From positions 292 through 64,291 of the forward strand of contig NZ_KB903221.1 of assembly GCF_000379625.1 (NCBI RefSeq): a stretch of 64,000 bases of DNA. Reading direction: 5' to 3'. A program made the translations under genes and the position numbers. How positions within the stretch are numbered: position 1 is the first letter of the stretch; the number at the start of each line of letters is the position of its first letter. Below, piece after piece: positions 1-9,065 of this stretch. The notes beneath the pieces were generated by a model, which did no database searches, had not been told where the DNA came from, and saw only the letters and a list, made by a program, of their open reading frames with translations. Source of the stretch: Actinomycetospora chiangmaiensis DSM 45062 (GTDB lineage Bacteria; Actinomycetota; Actinomycetes; Mycobacteriales; Pseudonocardiaceae).

Positions 1-164
1 CCGTCGAGCAGCTCGCCGTCCGGGCCGTTCAGCGACTCCCGCACCCCGGCGTAGGTCAGGGCGTCGAGGGCGACGATCCGGTCACCCGGGTGGACGGACC
101 GCCAGTAGCGGACGAAGTTCGACCCGATGAAACCGGCAGCACCGGTAACGAGGATAGTTGCCAT
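1..164 (-). CDS. rfbB: dTDP-glucose 4,6-dehydratase, N-terminal part (cut by window edge)
   Basis: Only the first ~54 codons lie in the window; the gene continues past base 1. The N-terminus reads MATILVTGAAGFIGSNFVRY, with the GxxGxxG NAD-binding Rossmann motif (residues 7-13), followed by LDALTYAG, which is typical of RfbB-type dTDP-glucose 4,6-dehydratases that make dTDP-4-keto-6-deoxyglucose for rhamnose and other deoxysugars. The ATG is at 162-164. Base composition is GC-rich, unlike the genes immediately upstream. It fits the polysaccharide locus as a precursor-supply gene. Another NAD-dependent sugar epimerase/dehydratase is possible because the catalytic YxxxK region is not visible. 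Confidence 0.75.
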   Translation of the reverse strand, partial: MATILVTGAAGFIGSNFVRYWRSVHPGDRIVALDALTYAGVRESLNGPDGELLD

Positions 165-217
165 TCCGCCCCCAAACTGTTGCTGCAATTGCCATCAAGC
201 TTCGTAGCGACAAAGAG

Positions 218-1660
218 CTACATTCCCGAATCTCGCTTTCGAGGCGTCGGACGCGGCGATTCGTTCCTTATCGTCTCCGTTAACGGCTCGTCTCCGGACG
301 GTGATCGTCGTGGGCCGTAAGCGACATACGAGCCGTAGTAGCCTCTGCCTGAAGACGGAACCACCGAGAAAACGCATCCCAACAGCTTTCCGCCAACGCC
401 AGAGACGGAATTTACACTTCTAATCAGGTCAGACGACCGAACAACCCCAAAACGCGCGACCAGTATCACGCCATCGAGGCGAGGGGACAAAGCAGCCGCG
501 TCAGTCACAGCACGCAAGGGCGGGCTATCAATTAAAATATAGTCATACTGACTCTTCAGCTTATCAATAGTAAGACTCATCTGATTAGAGGCCAAGAGTT
601 CACTCGGATTGGGAGGTACCGGGCCGCTGCCGAGGACATCGACCCGCCTGCCCCACTTCTGAATGGCTTGCGACAACGGTATCCGGTTTGCAAGCACAGA
701 CGTAAGGCCGACACTGCTGTCTAGGCTGAAGCGCTCGGCGAGCTGCGGACGCCTCAAGTCTCCGTCGACAACGAGAACTCGCGCTCCCGAGTCCGAGATC
801 GATATCGCCAAATTTGAAATCGTCGTAGTTTTACCTTCGCCAGGTAAAGAGCTCGTCACGACAAAAACACGACTACTTGCGTCAATGTTCGCAAACTGAA
901 GATTCGTTCGGAGCTGGCGAAACTCCTCGGCTTGGGAGGAATGTGGCAGGCTGTCGACAACCAGGGGCGTCCGCTCCAAGTCGTCGTTCTTCGAGATCGA
1001 AGCCATTAAAGGCAATCCAGTGAGGCGAGTTAGCTCGCTCGTAGATCGGACCCTCGTGTCTCGCCTATTGAGCACTACCACTAAAACAGCCGTTGCGACG
1101 AGAGCTAGAGCAATCGCTAGTGAGAAATTGAGCTTGACATTAGGCGTTTCGGGAGACTCTGGTACAGGTGCTTCCTGCACTTGCCGAACAACGATAGGAG
1201 ACTGGGCATTCGGATCGGATGGGCGCTCTAAGTCAGACACTAAACGCGAGAGTGAATCCGCCGCCGCGTTGGCCATAGCCGCAGCGGTTGTAGGCGAAGA
1301 GTTTCGTGCAGACACTGTTAGAAGAACGGTATCGAGGTTGGCTGAGGCCGACAGATCCCCTTGAATCTCTGAAATTGGCTCCTGCGAGCCGATCGCAGCC
1401 TTAACATCCTGAGCGACACGAGTGGTGCTCGCCAACTCTGTGTACGACTTCACGCGCTCTTGGGACAGCAAACCGCCCTGATAAGCGGAGGTTAGATTCG
1501 CCGCGCTCGCTTGGGTGGACACGTAGAGATCCGCTGACGCCAGATAGGTCCTCGGTTGTACGAAAGAGATGATTGCAGCCAGCACTAGAAATACCGGAAC
1601 CACGGGAAGAAGCTTTTTCCAATGAACCCGCACGGCACCGGCAAAGTCTTCCACAGTCAT
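218..1660 (-). CDS. Wzz-type chain-length determinant fused to BY-kinase
   Basis: 480 aa. A short cytoplasmic N-terminus is followed by TM1 (about 17-35), an extracytoplasmic Wzz domain, TM2 (about 178-198) and a cytoplasmic P-loop kinase. The kinase shows Walker A SSLPGEGKTTT (270-280), Walker A' VLVVDGDLRRP (295-305) and Walker B YILIDSPP (about 374-381). Near the C-terminus is a tyrosine cluster (Y441, Y442, Y445, Y448), the usual autophosphorylation tail of bacterial tyrosine kinases. Such fusions are the polysaccharide co-polymerases of actinobacteria and control export and length of Wzy-made capsule or exopolysaccharide. The start overlaps the stop of the upstream polymerase gene (ATGA at 1657-1660). 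The gene is clearly less GC-rich than the rest of the window. Confidence 0.9.
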   Translation of the reverse strand: MTVEDFAGAVRVHWKKLLPVVPVFLVLAAIISFVQPRTYLASADLYVSTQASAANLTSAYQGGLLSQERVKSYTELASTTRVAQDVKAAIGSQEPISEIQGDLSASANLDTVLLTVSARNSSPTTAAAMANAAADSLSRLVSDLERPSDPNAQSPIVVRQVQEAPVPESPETPNVKLNFSLAIALALVATAVLVVVLNRRDTRVRSTSELTRLTGLPLMASISKNDDLERTPLVVDSLPHSSQAEEFRQLRTNLQFANIDASSRVFVVTSSLPGEGKTTTISNLAISISDSGARVLVVDGDLRRPQLAERFSLDSSVGLTSVLANRIPLSQAIQKWGRRVDVLGSGPVPPNPSELLASNQMSLTIDKLKSQYDYILIDSPPLRAVTDAAALSPRLDGVILVARFGVVRSSDLIRSVNSVSGVGGKLLGCVFSVVPSSGRGYYGSYVAYGPRRSPSGDEPLTETIRNESPRPTPRKRDSGM

Positions 1661-3153
1661 TCTGGACTTCCCTCCACTCTAGTAGACAGTAGCAAAACTA
1701 CCAAGGCGACTAAACAAATGCGAGACATTGCTTGAAGCAAAGAGCCGCGTAAAAGAAAAGACTCGTAGGCTGCGAAGATTAGGGAGAAAAGCAAGCCTGA
1801 TGGCACGTAACCTGAGTGTCCTGCATGCTGCCATTGGACGAAGGTCAGGTCAGCCCTTCTGACCAATAGCGCGAACGCAAGCAGCAAAAACCATGTGCCA
1901 AACCAGCCGAAGTCGACAAATCCCTCAGCCCATAGAGGAGAGTCCAGATTAAGGTTCGGGAAATTGGAATCGACAGCCAAAATGTAAGCGGTGTTGTTGG
2001 GCTTGCTCTCCCATACAGACCTAGGTAGCCAGAAAAGCGCCGCGCCGGACAGTTGCTTCCCCTCCAACGTTCCGTGGCGGTCGACGTATCGCACAGTGGC
2101 GCCGACGTCTGTGAAAGAACCGTAATCTGTCTTGCCCAAGTAGAAATCGACCGGTCTCGCTCCGATACCAACCGTAGCTGCCGCCCCACCCACCTGATCG
2201 TATCGAAACGCATCGAGGTATGGAAACGCGATCAGACCTACCACCACAAATGCTACAACCAATCCCGCTAAACCTCTCGAACTCCACAAACTGGTCCAGC
2301 TGAGCACGATAGCGAGTAGAATAGTGAGTATCCAGAACCGGGGGGTAGATATTGGATTATTTAAAATCAGATTTACAACTACAAGCCCGGCGAATAGCGC
2401 AATGAAGTCAATTCGGTTTCGAGAGGTCGGCTTGACCTTCCAGATCCAAAGAATTGCCAAGAGGCTGACCGCTGGCATCACGCCAGCAACCGCGAGTAGC
2501 GTTCCGCCTGCGGACGTATCGCCGCTCGAATACAGGTTCGATTGTGACAAAGAATTAGTAAGCGCTTCTCGGCTGCTAAAAAGGGTTCCAAGTCCGCCAA
2601 GAAGGCTGACAAGAAGCGGGGTGAAAAGAAGTGTAAGAACCGCTAAGATCTTAACTCGCGTCTCAGAAATGGCCATCGGTCGCAGGGGTTTCCTATCAGC
2701 TCGAAACCTGCTAAACCCGAAGTAGATGCCGATATCAAAAGCAACGAAACCAACCAGCAGGACTCCGCTCGCGGTAAGCTGCTGATCCTGAGAAAAGCTC
2801 GTAAACAACGGATTTCTCACGGAAAGAACTTGAGCGAGTCCTGCTACGCCAAGCCAAACATAGCTAAAGGACCAGAACAGCAACTCTGACCAACGGGGCT
2901 GGCCCGCGCCCACGACCATACAAATTCTGATTGAGCAGTAAACTACCACGAGGGATTGGAGGGCAACGGGTGCCGCGAAGGCTGAGCCGAGTCCTAGGGG
3001 GAGGACGACCAGCCATAGGGGAATTGCTAGCAAAAACGTTAGTAGAATGAGTCCCTGCGCGATCTTGTGGTTTTCTGAGCGAAACTGACGCTGAATAAGC
3101 GTACTCGCACAGACCTGGATCTCGTGTGATGAGTCAGTTGCGCTCATTTGCAC
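1657..3153 (-). CDS. Wzy-like O-antigen/exopolysaccharide polymerase
   Basis: 498 aa, about 10-12 hydrophobic segments, with one large extracytoplasmic loop near residues 320-400 before the last membrane spans. This is the layout of Wzy oligosaccharide-repeat polymerases, whose primary sequence is poorly conserved. The loop is rich in aromatic and polar residues (for example WLPRSVWESKPNN) as expected of the catalytic face. The gene sits between the flippase and the Wzz/BY-kinase, the standard Wzx-Wzy-Wzz order. Start is GTG at 3153; ATG at 3147 is an alternative. The gene is AT-rich relative to the host. It would join lipid-linked repeat units in the periplasm-equivalent space. Confidence 0.75.
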   Translation of the reverse strand: MQMSATDSSHEIQVCASTLIQRQFRSENHKIAQGLILLTFLLAIPLWLVVLPLGLGSAFAAPVALQSLVVVYCSIRICMVVGAGQPRWSELLFWSFSYVWLGVAGLAQVLSVRNPLFTSFSQDQQLTASGVLLVGFVAFDIGIYFGFSRFRADRKPLRPMAISETRVKILAVLTLLFTPLLVSLLGGLGTLFSSREALTNSLSQSNLYSSGDTSAGGTLLAVAGVMPAVSLLAILWIWKVKPTSRNRIDFIALFAGLVVVNLILNNPISTPRFWILTILLAIVLSWTSLWSSRGLAGLVVAFVVVGLIAFPYLDAFRYDQVGGAAATVGIGARPVDFYLGKTDYGSFTDVGATVRYVDRHGTLEGKQLSGAALFWLPRSVWESKPNNTAYILAVDSNFPNLNLDSPLWAEGFVDFGWFGTWFLLLAFALLVRRADLTFVQWQHAGHSGYVPSGLLFSLIFAAYESFLLRGSLLQAMSRICLVALVVLLLSTRVEGSPE

Positions 3154-3154
3154 T

Positions 3155-4390
3155 TCAAGAACCTGCGCTTTCTTCGACGTAGCTCGTGAAGGTCGATCTC
3201 CTATAGGCTAGAACGAAGGAGCCGGCCAATACGACGTAAGCGCCCATCAAAGACCATGCCACGGTGTTCGCGTCGCCGTAGATTGACGCTAATAGCACGC
3301 TCCCTAACGTGCATAGAGTTCCGAGCAATTGCGCTTTGAAGATCGGGGCGCCGAAGCGGCCAGCCCGGAGCGCCGCCACAGGAGAAATGTAGACGCATAG
3401 CAGCGCAGCCTGAATGGCGACCGGAGGAACCAGGCTATTGAATTCCTCGTACTGAGGAAAGAGGGAGGTGATGAGAAATATCCCGAGTGGAACAAGCAGT
3501 ACAAGGACGAGCCCTGCGGCACAGCCAAGTCTCGTCAGCCTGCTGACGAGCGAGGAGAATTGTGCATACTCACGTGCTGTTAACTTCCTTGTGAGCGTCG
3601 GCACCAGAACGCTCGTGAGTGCAGTCAGGACAGTCTGGATTGGTTGCAGAATAAGAAGTTGGATTACTCGGATACCTGCTACCGCTGCTGGAGAGAGAAA
3701 AGCACCGACAACAAAGACAACGAGCTGACTCTGACACTGCCCCAAGAGCGTCGCGGATGAAAACCACCCACTGAAATGACGCGTCTGCCTAAACCAGATC
3801 AGGGGGTTCGTAGCAGAGAACAATCCGTGGGCCTGGATGAGAATCACGATTGTGGCGACGCCTAGTCCTGCCGCCCAAGACCCGAAGACTGTATAGAAGT
3901 TGATGGGTCCCACTGCGACAATACCTGTAATTAGCAGACACTGGACTAAAAGCCATGTGCCATCCGACTTCAGGGCTACACCAATATCGCCGCGTGCGAT
4001 CATGATGTACCTGCACGCGTCTTGGAAAGTCAAAAGTGGCATACAAAGGGCGAAAGCCGCCAGCCCGTCAAAAATCTTTAGTGGGAACAGAGAAAGCCCG
4101 AACAGAACCGAAGCACTTAACATTCCGAGGGCGATGGAACAACTTATCGCGGTTCCAGCCGCTTGGATCGCCCTTGCCGGCTGCAAGCTAGGGAGATACG
4201 TCAAAGCCACGTCTCCTACAATTCCACGTCCTACACTCCCTACTATAGCGGTCGCGGCTAGGCCAGCAGCGAACAGTCCGAATTCATCTCGACTCAAGAC
4301 GGCTGCTGCCGCTAGACCGATTACGAAAGAGGTCCCGGAGCTGACTATCTGATCTACAACTCCGACCGAGATGCGGCGCTGCACGTTCAC
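3155..4390 (-). CDS. Wzx-like polysaccharide flippase (AT-rich copy)
   Basis: 411 aa, almost entirely hydrophobic, with about 12 predicted spans and the MATE/MOP-type N-terminus (VVDQIVSSGTSFVIGLAAA followed by LSRDEFGLFAAG) seen in oligosaccharide flippases. It would flip undecaprenyl-PP-linked repeat units outward for the polymerase encoded immediately downstream (1-base gap). The start is GTG at 4390, eight bases after the methyltransferase stop. It is one of two flippases in the locus; the other (14821-16323) has host-like composition. The family call is firm, the substrate is unknown. Confidence 0.8.
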   Translation of the reverse strand: MNVQRRISVGVVDQIVSSGTSFVIGLAAAAVLSRDEFGLFAAGLAATAIVGSVGRGIVGDVALTYLPSLQPARAIQAAGTAISCSIALGMLSASVLFGLSLFPLKIFDGLAAFALCMPLLTFQDACRYIMIARGDIGVALKSDGTWLLVQCLLITGIVAVGPINFYTVFGSWAAGLGVATIVILIQAHGLFSATNPLIWFRQTRHFSGWFSSATLLGQCQSQLVVFVVGAFLSPAAVAGIRVIQLLILQPIQTVLTALTSVLVPTLTRKLTAREYAQFSSLVSRLTRLGCAAGLVLVLLVPLGIFLITSLFPQYEEFNSLVPPVAIQAALLCVYISPVAALRAGRFGAPIFKAQLLGTLCTLGSVLLASIYGDANTVAWSLMGAYVVLAGSFVLAYRRSTFTSYVEESAGS

Positions 4391-4398
4391 TTATTCTG

Positions 4399-5139
4399 CT
4401 ACTTCTTCTGCATGAAAATGAACCGCATGGTCTTCGCCTCACGCGGAAGCATTCGGTTCAGCGCACGAAGCGAATTCCAGGCAAGACGGCTTCTCCCAAC
4501 ATAATGCGGCTCGCTGTCATATGTATAGCTAAAATTGTTAAACATCGACGCTGGGAAAACACTGTAAATTTGTTTTCGCGTATTGATCCGGTACGCCGTC
4601 GGGAACGTGTCTATCTCCTGCTTGTGCGGTTGCACCTTCCTCAGAACCCAATTATGCAGCGCGTTAGGTACGAGGTTGGTCGGCAGCCCGATATAACCCC
4701 AAAGATTTGGCGTCCGAGCACAAATCCAACCACCAGGCTTAAGAACGCGATGTAACTCCCTACTCGCGCGCACTGCATCTGTAATATGTTCAAAAGTGAA
4801 GTCAGATACAATAACGTCGAAGGTGTTGTCCTCGAAAGGAAGCGAGTTATCTCCCTTTAGGACGACCGACTCGGTCACCGTGTTGTTCTTCAAAACAGCT
4901 TCATCAATGTCCGCCCCGACTACTCGGGAGGCAATGTCTCGTAAGTCTTGCATCTGCCGCCGAGTGGGAACTGGATCTTCAGAGCTTTTACCTCTTCCCG
5001 CCCCGAAGTTCAGTACAACGGCACCAACAGGGCAGACGGCTCGCACCCGAAGATAAAACTCTACGGTGCCGTCACACCTCGTGTATCCGCCAGCCCCAAC
5101 TTCTGGATAAGAACTTTCGATCATCTGGCGAAGCGACAT
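4399..5139 (-). CDS. Class I SAM-dependent methyltransferase
   Basis: 246 aa. Motif I is VLNFGAGRGKSS (an N replaces the usual D/E before FGxGxG), the acidic ribose-binding residue is in VVGADID, and motif IV is FDVIVSDFTFEHI, followed by LHRVLKPGGWI, all typical of Methyltransf_11/25 enzymes. In this setting it probably methylates a sugar or lipid-linked intermediate of the polysaccharide, an inference from its neighbours. I take ATG at 5139, preceded by a strong GGAGAAGG Shine-Dalgarno; an in-frame TTG at 5166 is less likely. It heads the AT-rich gene block and is followed by the flippase gene after 8 bases. Confidence 0.85.
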   Translation of the reverse strand: MSLRQMIESSYPEVGAGGYTRCDGTVEFYLRVRAVCPVGAVVLNFGAGRGKSSEDPVPTRRQMQDLRDIASRVVGADIDEAVLKNNTVTESVVLKGDNSLPFEDNTFDVIVSDFTFEHITDAVRASRELHRVLKPGGWICARTPNLWGYIGLPTNLVPNALHNWVLRKVQPHKQEIDTFPTAYRINTRKQIYSVFPASMFNNFSYTYDSEPHYVGRSRLAWNSLRALNRMLPREAKTMRFIFMQKK

Positions 5140-5239
5140 CAAAACCTTCTCCTTCTCTACTGTCAATCAAGCGCAACAGCCCCCCGCGAGAAAGCGATAG
5201 TAAGATATCAGACTGACGACGGGCGTGACAACGACAACC

Positions 5240-6730
5240 CTAGTACGCGCCCCTTCCGCGAGTCACAGCGCCCACGGTCTTCCACAAGATGTTGATGTCG
5301 AGCGCCGGTGACCAGTTCTCGACGTAGCGCAGGTCAAGCCGGACGGACTCCTCCCACGTGAGGTCCGAGCGGCCGCTCACCTGCCAAAGGCCGGTCATGC
5401 CGGGGCGAACCAGCAGCTTGCGACGCGCGTCGGTCTCGTATTCCGCGACTTCGCGGGCGAGCGGCGGACGGGGCCCGACCAGGGACATCGAGCCGCCGAG
5501 CACGTTGAACAGCTGCGGGAGCTCGTCGAGCGAGAGGCGGCGCAGCGTTGAGCCGACGTTGGTGATGCGCGGGTCGCGCTTCATCTTGAAGAGCGGGCCG
5601 GCCGCCTCGTTGCTGGCGGCGAGCTGGGCGACCATCTGGTCGGCGTCGACGACCATCGAGCGGAACTTGACCATCCGGAAGTGCCGGCCGCTCAGTCCGA
5701 CGCGCTCCTGGCGGTAGAACACCGGGCCGCCGTCGCGCTTGATGAGCACCGCGATCGTCAGGAAGACCGGCGCGAGCAGGAACAGGAGAGCCGCGGCGCC
5801 GAGGCGGTCGGCGCCGGCCTTCACCGCACGGGTGACGCCGTCGAAGCGGGGCTCGGTGAGGCGCAGCATCGGGAGGCCGTCGACCGGGGCGACGTGCAGG
5901 CGCGGGCCGCCGATCTCCATGAGGCCCGGGTCGACCACCAGGTCGACGCCGGTGCCCTCGAGCTCCCACGCGAGCGCCTGCAGACGCTTTGGGGTCCAGC
6001 CCGGCGTCGGCGCGACCGCGACAACATCGATGCCGAGCTCGGCGACCTGGCGGGCGACTCCGTCCAGGTCTCCCACCACTGGAATCCCCCTCACGGCTCC
6101 GCCGTCGGCAAGGCCTGTGGAGGTGCAGGCAGCGACCACAGCCCAGCCGTGGTGCGGGACCCGCAGGGTGCGGGCGACGAGGTCGGAGATGCCCTGCTCG
6201 GTGCCCACGACGAGGACCGAGGACATGCAGAGGTCCTCGCGGCGCGCCGTGTGCAGGACCCGGCGGATGAGGTACCGGCCGGCGAGCACCGCGAGCCCGG
6301 TGACCGGGAGGACCCCGATCACCCAGGGCCGGAGGCCGTCCGCCTTGAGCAGGTAGCCGAGGAGGGCCAGTACCAGCGAGGCACCGACGAAGGCGCGGAC
6401 GAGGCGGTTGAACTCCTCGGCGCCCTGGCCAACAGTCTGCGGGTCCCAGCAGCGCATGGCGGCCATGAGCGTCAGGGCGATGCCCGCACCGATGCAGCTG
6501 GACACGGCGGCGGGCTCGGCGTCCCAGGAACGGGTGCCGACGCCCAATGCGGTCGCGACCGCAGCTGCACCGAGGACGATACCGAGGTCGGCAGCGAGGA
6601 CTGCCCGCAGCAGGATCGTGCGCCAGGTGCGAGTGCGAGCCGGTCCCCCGGCCGGTGCGCCCCGCGGGGACCGCGGAGCCTGGATGTCGGCCTGCTGCCG
6701 GCTCCCCGCGGTCCCGATGTCCGTGCTCAC
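5240..6730 (-). CDS. Polyprenyl-phosphate sugar-1-phosphate transferase (WbaP/CpsE-like)
   Basis: 496 aa from GTG 6730, preceded by GGGGGG nine bases upstream; an in-frame GTG at 6820 would add 30 residues with a poorer ribosome site. Four N-terminal membrane spans and a CoA-binding-like domain (VLVVGTEQG) precede a membrane-associated hairpin and the C-terminal Bac_transf domain. That domain has FYRQERVGLSGRHFRMVKFR, RRLSLDELPQLFNVLGG, MSLVGPRPP and RPGMTGLWQVSGRS. These enzymes start repeat-unit synthesis by moving a sugar-1-phosphate onto undecaprenyl phosphate. The gene is GC-rich like the host and stands alone, with a 620-base gap upstream and the AT-rich block downstream. Confidence 0.92.
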   Translation of the reverse strand: MSTDIGTAGSRQQADIQAPRSPRGAPAGGPARTRTWRTILLRAVLAADLGIVLGAAAVATALGVGTRSWDAEPAAVSSCIGAGIALTLMAAMRCWDPQTVGQGAEEFNRLVRAFVGASLVLALLGYLLKADGLRPWVIGVLPVTGLAVLAGRYLIRRVLHTARREDLCMSSVLVVGTEQGISDLVARTLRVPHHGWAVVAACTSTGLADGGAVRGIPVVGDLDGVARQVAELGIDVVAVAPTPGWTPKRLQALAWELEGTGVDLVVDPGLMEIGGPRLHVAPVDGLPMLRLTEPRFDGVTRAVKAGADRLGAAALLFLLAPVFLTIAVLIKRDGGPVFYRQERVGLSGRHFRMVKFRSMVVDADQMVAQLAASNEAAGPLFKMKRDPRITNVGSTLRRLSLDELPQLFNVLGGSMSLVGPRPPLAREVAEYETDARRKLLVRPGMTGLWQVSGRSDLTWEESVRLDLRYVENWSPALDINILWKTVGAVTRGRGAY

Positions 6731-6892
6731 TTCGAGTGACCCCCCATGGTCACAGGCGGCGAGATCGTGACCTGCGGCCGGGGCTCCCCTTCGATCCCCA
6801 GCCGTCACGAGCACCGTCACCTGTTGGTGTGCGCTTGGCCCGGCTATCGCTGCAGACCGCTCGCCCTGTTACTCGTTTCGGACACTCTGTGC

Positions 6893-6913
6893 GGCGTGTC
6901 ATCGCGACACGCC
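6893..6913. promoter_or_regulatory. Inverted repeat GGCGTGT-N7-ACACGCC, copy 1
   Basis: Perfect 7-bp arms with a 7-bp spacer (CATCGCG). The same arms and spacer length recur at 19069-19089 upstream of the other polysaccharide transcription unit. Both copies are followed on the plus strand by ACG(T/A)CTTAT (here 6925-6933). It is probably an operator for a dimeric regulator; a transcription factor is not identifiable from the window. Confidence 0.55.
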
Positions 6914-7050
6914 CAAAATTTCTGACGTCTTATCGCCTGAACGGACCCGTTAGAGTTGGTCACAGGCCGGATGATCGATACACAGCGTGGTGTCCCCCGA
7001 CGACGCACACCGTGGCGGGATGAACTTTCGTTGACCTTTCGCTTGCGTCA

Positions 7051-7068
7051 TGTTCGTGTGGACGAACA
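7051..7068. promoter_or_regulatory. Inverted repeat TGTTCGT-N4-ACGAACA
   Basis: Perfect 7-bp arms around GTGG in the non-coding gap upstream of the sugar-transferase gene. The short spacer and lack of a following T-run suit an operator better than a terminator. No second copy was seen in the window. Confidence 0.35.
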
Positions 7069-7350
7069 CCCCGAACAGTGCACCCGCGATACAGAGACGC
7101 ACCGGAGACGAAGATCGGGACCGATTATCTGAGGGATGGTGGCCTCGACCTGGGGGCGTCAGGTCTCCGGCCGGAAGGGGGAACGAGGAGTCCCGAGGCC
7201 GCGGCCGCTCGCCGGAGGCGCGAGCCGCGCTGTCCGTCGTCCGAGTAGGAGCGCGGTGAGGGCCTTCGGGATCGGCACTGTCGCTGAGCGCAGCCGACAC
7301 CTCGCGGCGCAGGTCCTCGCCGTCCCGGTCCGCTTCCTCTCGGAGCGGCC

Positions 7351-8169
7351 TCAGTGCGGAGAGGGGTCCAGGAGGGGGAATTGCACGTCCGGGAGATGCG
7401 GAGCGTTCCTGATGTCCAGCGGGTGCGGGAGGTGCGCGACGGGGCGCGTGGAGGCCACGCGGTCCCGACGCAGGAACGTGGCCTCGATGACCCGTGGCAC
7501 GCCGACCCCTCGTCGGGACACGACGCCGCCGTAGTTGTTGGCGTGGACGTGGACGAGGTGATGACCGGCGAGCAGACGGTCGAACACGGCCTGCAGCTGG
7601 CGCAGCGTCGCGCGCGCGAAGAGGCCGTCGAGCTCGTGGAACTCGACGATCATGATCCGGCACCGTGCGAGGTTGCGGTCGGAGATGTTGAGCAGCGCCG
7701 GGACCTCGAACCCCTCGATGTCCATCTGGAGCACGAGGTCACCCGACGGTGGAGCGCACCCGTCGATCCACGAGTCCATCGTCGTCGTCGACGGCCCGTC
7801 GACCACACCGATGTTCGTCGACCGGAAGTGCAGCAGCTCGTGCTCGACCGGAGAACGGGGCACGGTGCCGTCCGCGAGGAAGCACGGGACACCGCGCGCG
7901 GCCATGCCGAGCTCGAACGAAGCGCGGTTGTCGACGCCGGGTGAGAAGCAGGCGACGACGCCGTCGAGGTCGTCAGGCGCCAGGTAGCCGCCGTCGCCGT
8001 CGTCGCCGAGCCGGACCAGACGGAAACCGGCGTCGACGGGCCGGAGCCGGGCCATCAGCTCGCGCACCTGGGCCGGATCAGACGGCGGGCCCACGGAGAT
8101 GCCCGCCGTGAGCATCGCGGTGGCGAAGGCCGGGCGGAGCCTCGCGCTCACGGTCTCCAGCAGGCTCAC
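7351..8169 (-). CDS. FkbM-family methyltransferase
   Basis: 272 aa from GTG 8169, which overlaps the upstream stop (GTGA at 8166-8169); longer in-frame readings run antisense to the neighbour and are not credible. Features include RLGDDGDGGYLAPDDL near the SAM site, FSPGVDNRASFELGMA, LVLQMDIEGFEVPAL (an FkbM-type D-x-E-G motif) and MIVEFHELDGLF. FkbM-like enzymes O-methylate sugars and polyketides. As the last gene of the long operon it probably decorates the exopolysaccharide. Substrate is unknown. Confidence 0.8.
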   Translation of the reverse strand: MSLLETVSARLRPAFATAMLTAGISVGPPSDPAQVRELMARLRPVDAGFRLVRLGDDGDGGYLAPDDLDGVVACFSPGVDNRASFELGMAARGVPCFLADGTVPRSPVEHELLHFRSTNIGVVDGPSTTTMDSWIDGCAPPSGDLVLQMDIEGFEVPALLNISDRNLARCRIMIVEFHELDGLFARATLRQLQAVFDRLLAGHHLVHVHANNYGGVVSRRGVGVPRVIEATFLRRDRVASTRPVAHLPHPLDIRNAPHLPDVQFPLLDPSPH

Positions 8170-9065
8170 GGCGCCACTCCCCTCGTGCGGTTCGTCGTGT
8201 CGTCCGCCGGGCCCGACCCTCGCCCGACGCGTTCCCTCGCTCGCTCGATCGCCGCCTCCCGAACCTCGGGTGCCGTGCCCGATTTCGCCGAGATCATGAG
8301 AGCGACGTCGTCCGGCGCGATGGCGTCGGCGAGCGCGATCGCGTGCTCGAGGTCGAGGGGTGCCTCGTCCCAGTGCTCGCAACACCAGCGCGCGATCACC
8401 GGCGGGTGCGCCGAGCTCAGGTACGTCGCGAACACGCCATAGAGCGTGAACTCCGAGACGTGCCGGAGCCGTGCCAACGCGTCGAACCACGGTCGGCCGG
8501 ACGTGGCCGTGACGCGGGCGGTCATGTCGCGGACGTCGGACACGCGCCAGGACGTCACGCTCGACACGTAGTCGGGCTTCGGCAGCGCGCCGTCGGCCGG
8601 CAGACCGAGCAGGGTGCGTGCGACGTCGTGCCAGATGACGTGGCGCGGGAGACCCTCGGTCACCCCGTCGGGTCGTACGACGAACCGGAGGTCCTCTGCC
8701 CCGGCCACGTCGGCGACGAAGACGCAGTCGGAGTCCACGAGCAGCACGTACTCGACGTCCAGCTGCAGGGTGACGGCGATCTTGAGGAGCTGTTGGAGGA
8801 CCCAGCCACGGACCGGCCACCACGGTCGGCGCACGTCGACCAGCCAGTTGCGGCCCGGCACGGGCCGGTACCACCCGGGGACGAGCGATCGTTCGTCGAT
8901 CACCTGGACACCGTCGAGGGTCGAGAACAGGTCGACGTCGGCCGACGGCACGATCACGAGGTGCGCGACATCGGCCGGGAGGTGCCGGGCCACCGAACGG
9001 TGCAGCTCACGGAACTGCTCGAAGTCGGGTCGGAACGACGGCGTCACGATCGCGAAGTCGCTCAT
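8166..9065 (-). CDS. DUF6492-like glycosyltransferase-type protein
   Basis: 299 aa from ATG 9065, overlapping the upstream glycosyltransferase stop (ATGA at 9062-9065). The N-terminus MSDFAIVTPSFRPDFEQFRE and the central YVLLVDSDCVFV (a DxD-like metal site) are those of GT-A-fold proteins, and the overall pattern matches what I recall as DUF6492, found in actinobacterial cell-surface polysaccharide clusters. A hexosyl-transfer role is inferred from the DxD motif and neighbours. Downstream it is coupled to the FkbM gene. Confidence 0.65.
   Translation of the reverse strand: MSDFAIVTPSFRPDFEQFRELHRSVARHLPADVAHLVIVPSADVDLFSTLDGVQVIDERSLVPGWYRPVPGRNWLVDVRRPWWPVRGWVLQQLLKIAVTLQLDVEYVLLVDSDCVFVADVAGAEDLRFVVRPDGVTEGLPRHVIWHDVARTLLGLPADGALPKPDYVSSVTSWRVSDVRDMTARVTATSGRPWFDALARLRHVSEFTLYGVFATYLSSAHPPVIARWCCEHWDEAPLDLEHAIALADAIAPDDVALMISAKSGTAPEVREAAIERARERVGRGSGPADDTTNRTRGVAP

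Larger units (their letters stand above)
6731..7350. other. Long intergenic region with two inverted repeats
   Basis: No convincing gene is present in either strand. Short open frames exist but lack ribosome sites and family features. The region holds two clear inverted repeats (6893-6913 and 7051-7068, listed separately) and a locally AT-rich patch around 6910-7070. It lies between the end of the FkbM gene and the start of the sugar-transferase gene, so it probably contains the promoter for 5240-6730. I could not identify a convincing -35/-10 pair on the minus strand. Confidence 0.6.

Noticed and set aside
6950-7663. 237-aa minus-strand frame across the intergenic gap
   Set aside because: It overlaps the FkbM gene end in another frame, is Arg/Pro-rich, and its tail crosses the inverted repeat region; no motif supports it.
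8170-8874. N-terminal extension of the FkbM protein, giving 507 aa
   Set aside because: The extension overlaps the DUF6492-like gene in another frame and is Arg/Gly/Pro-rich; GTG 8169 with GTGA coupling fits better.
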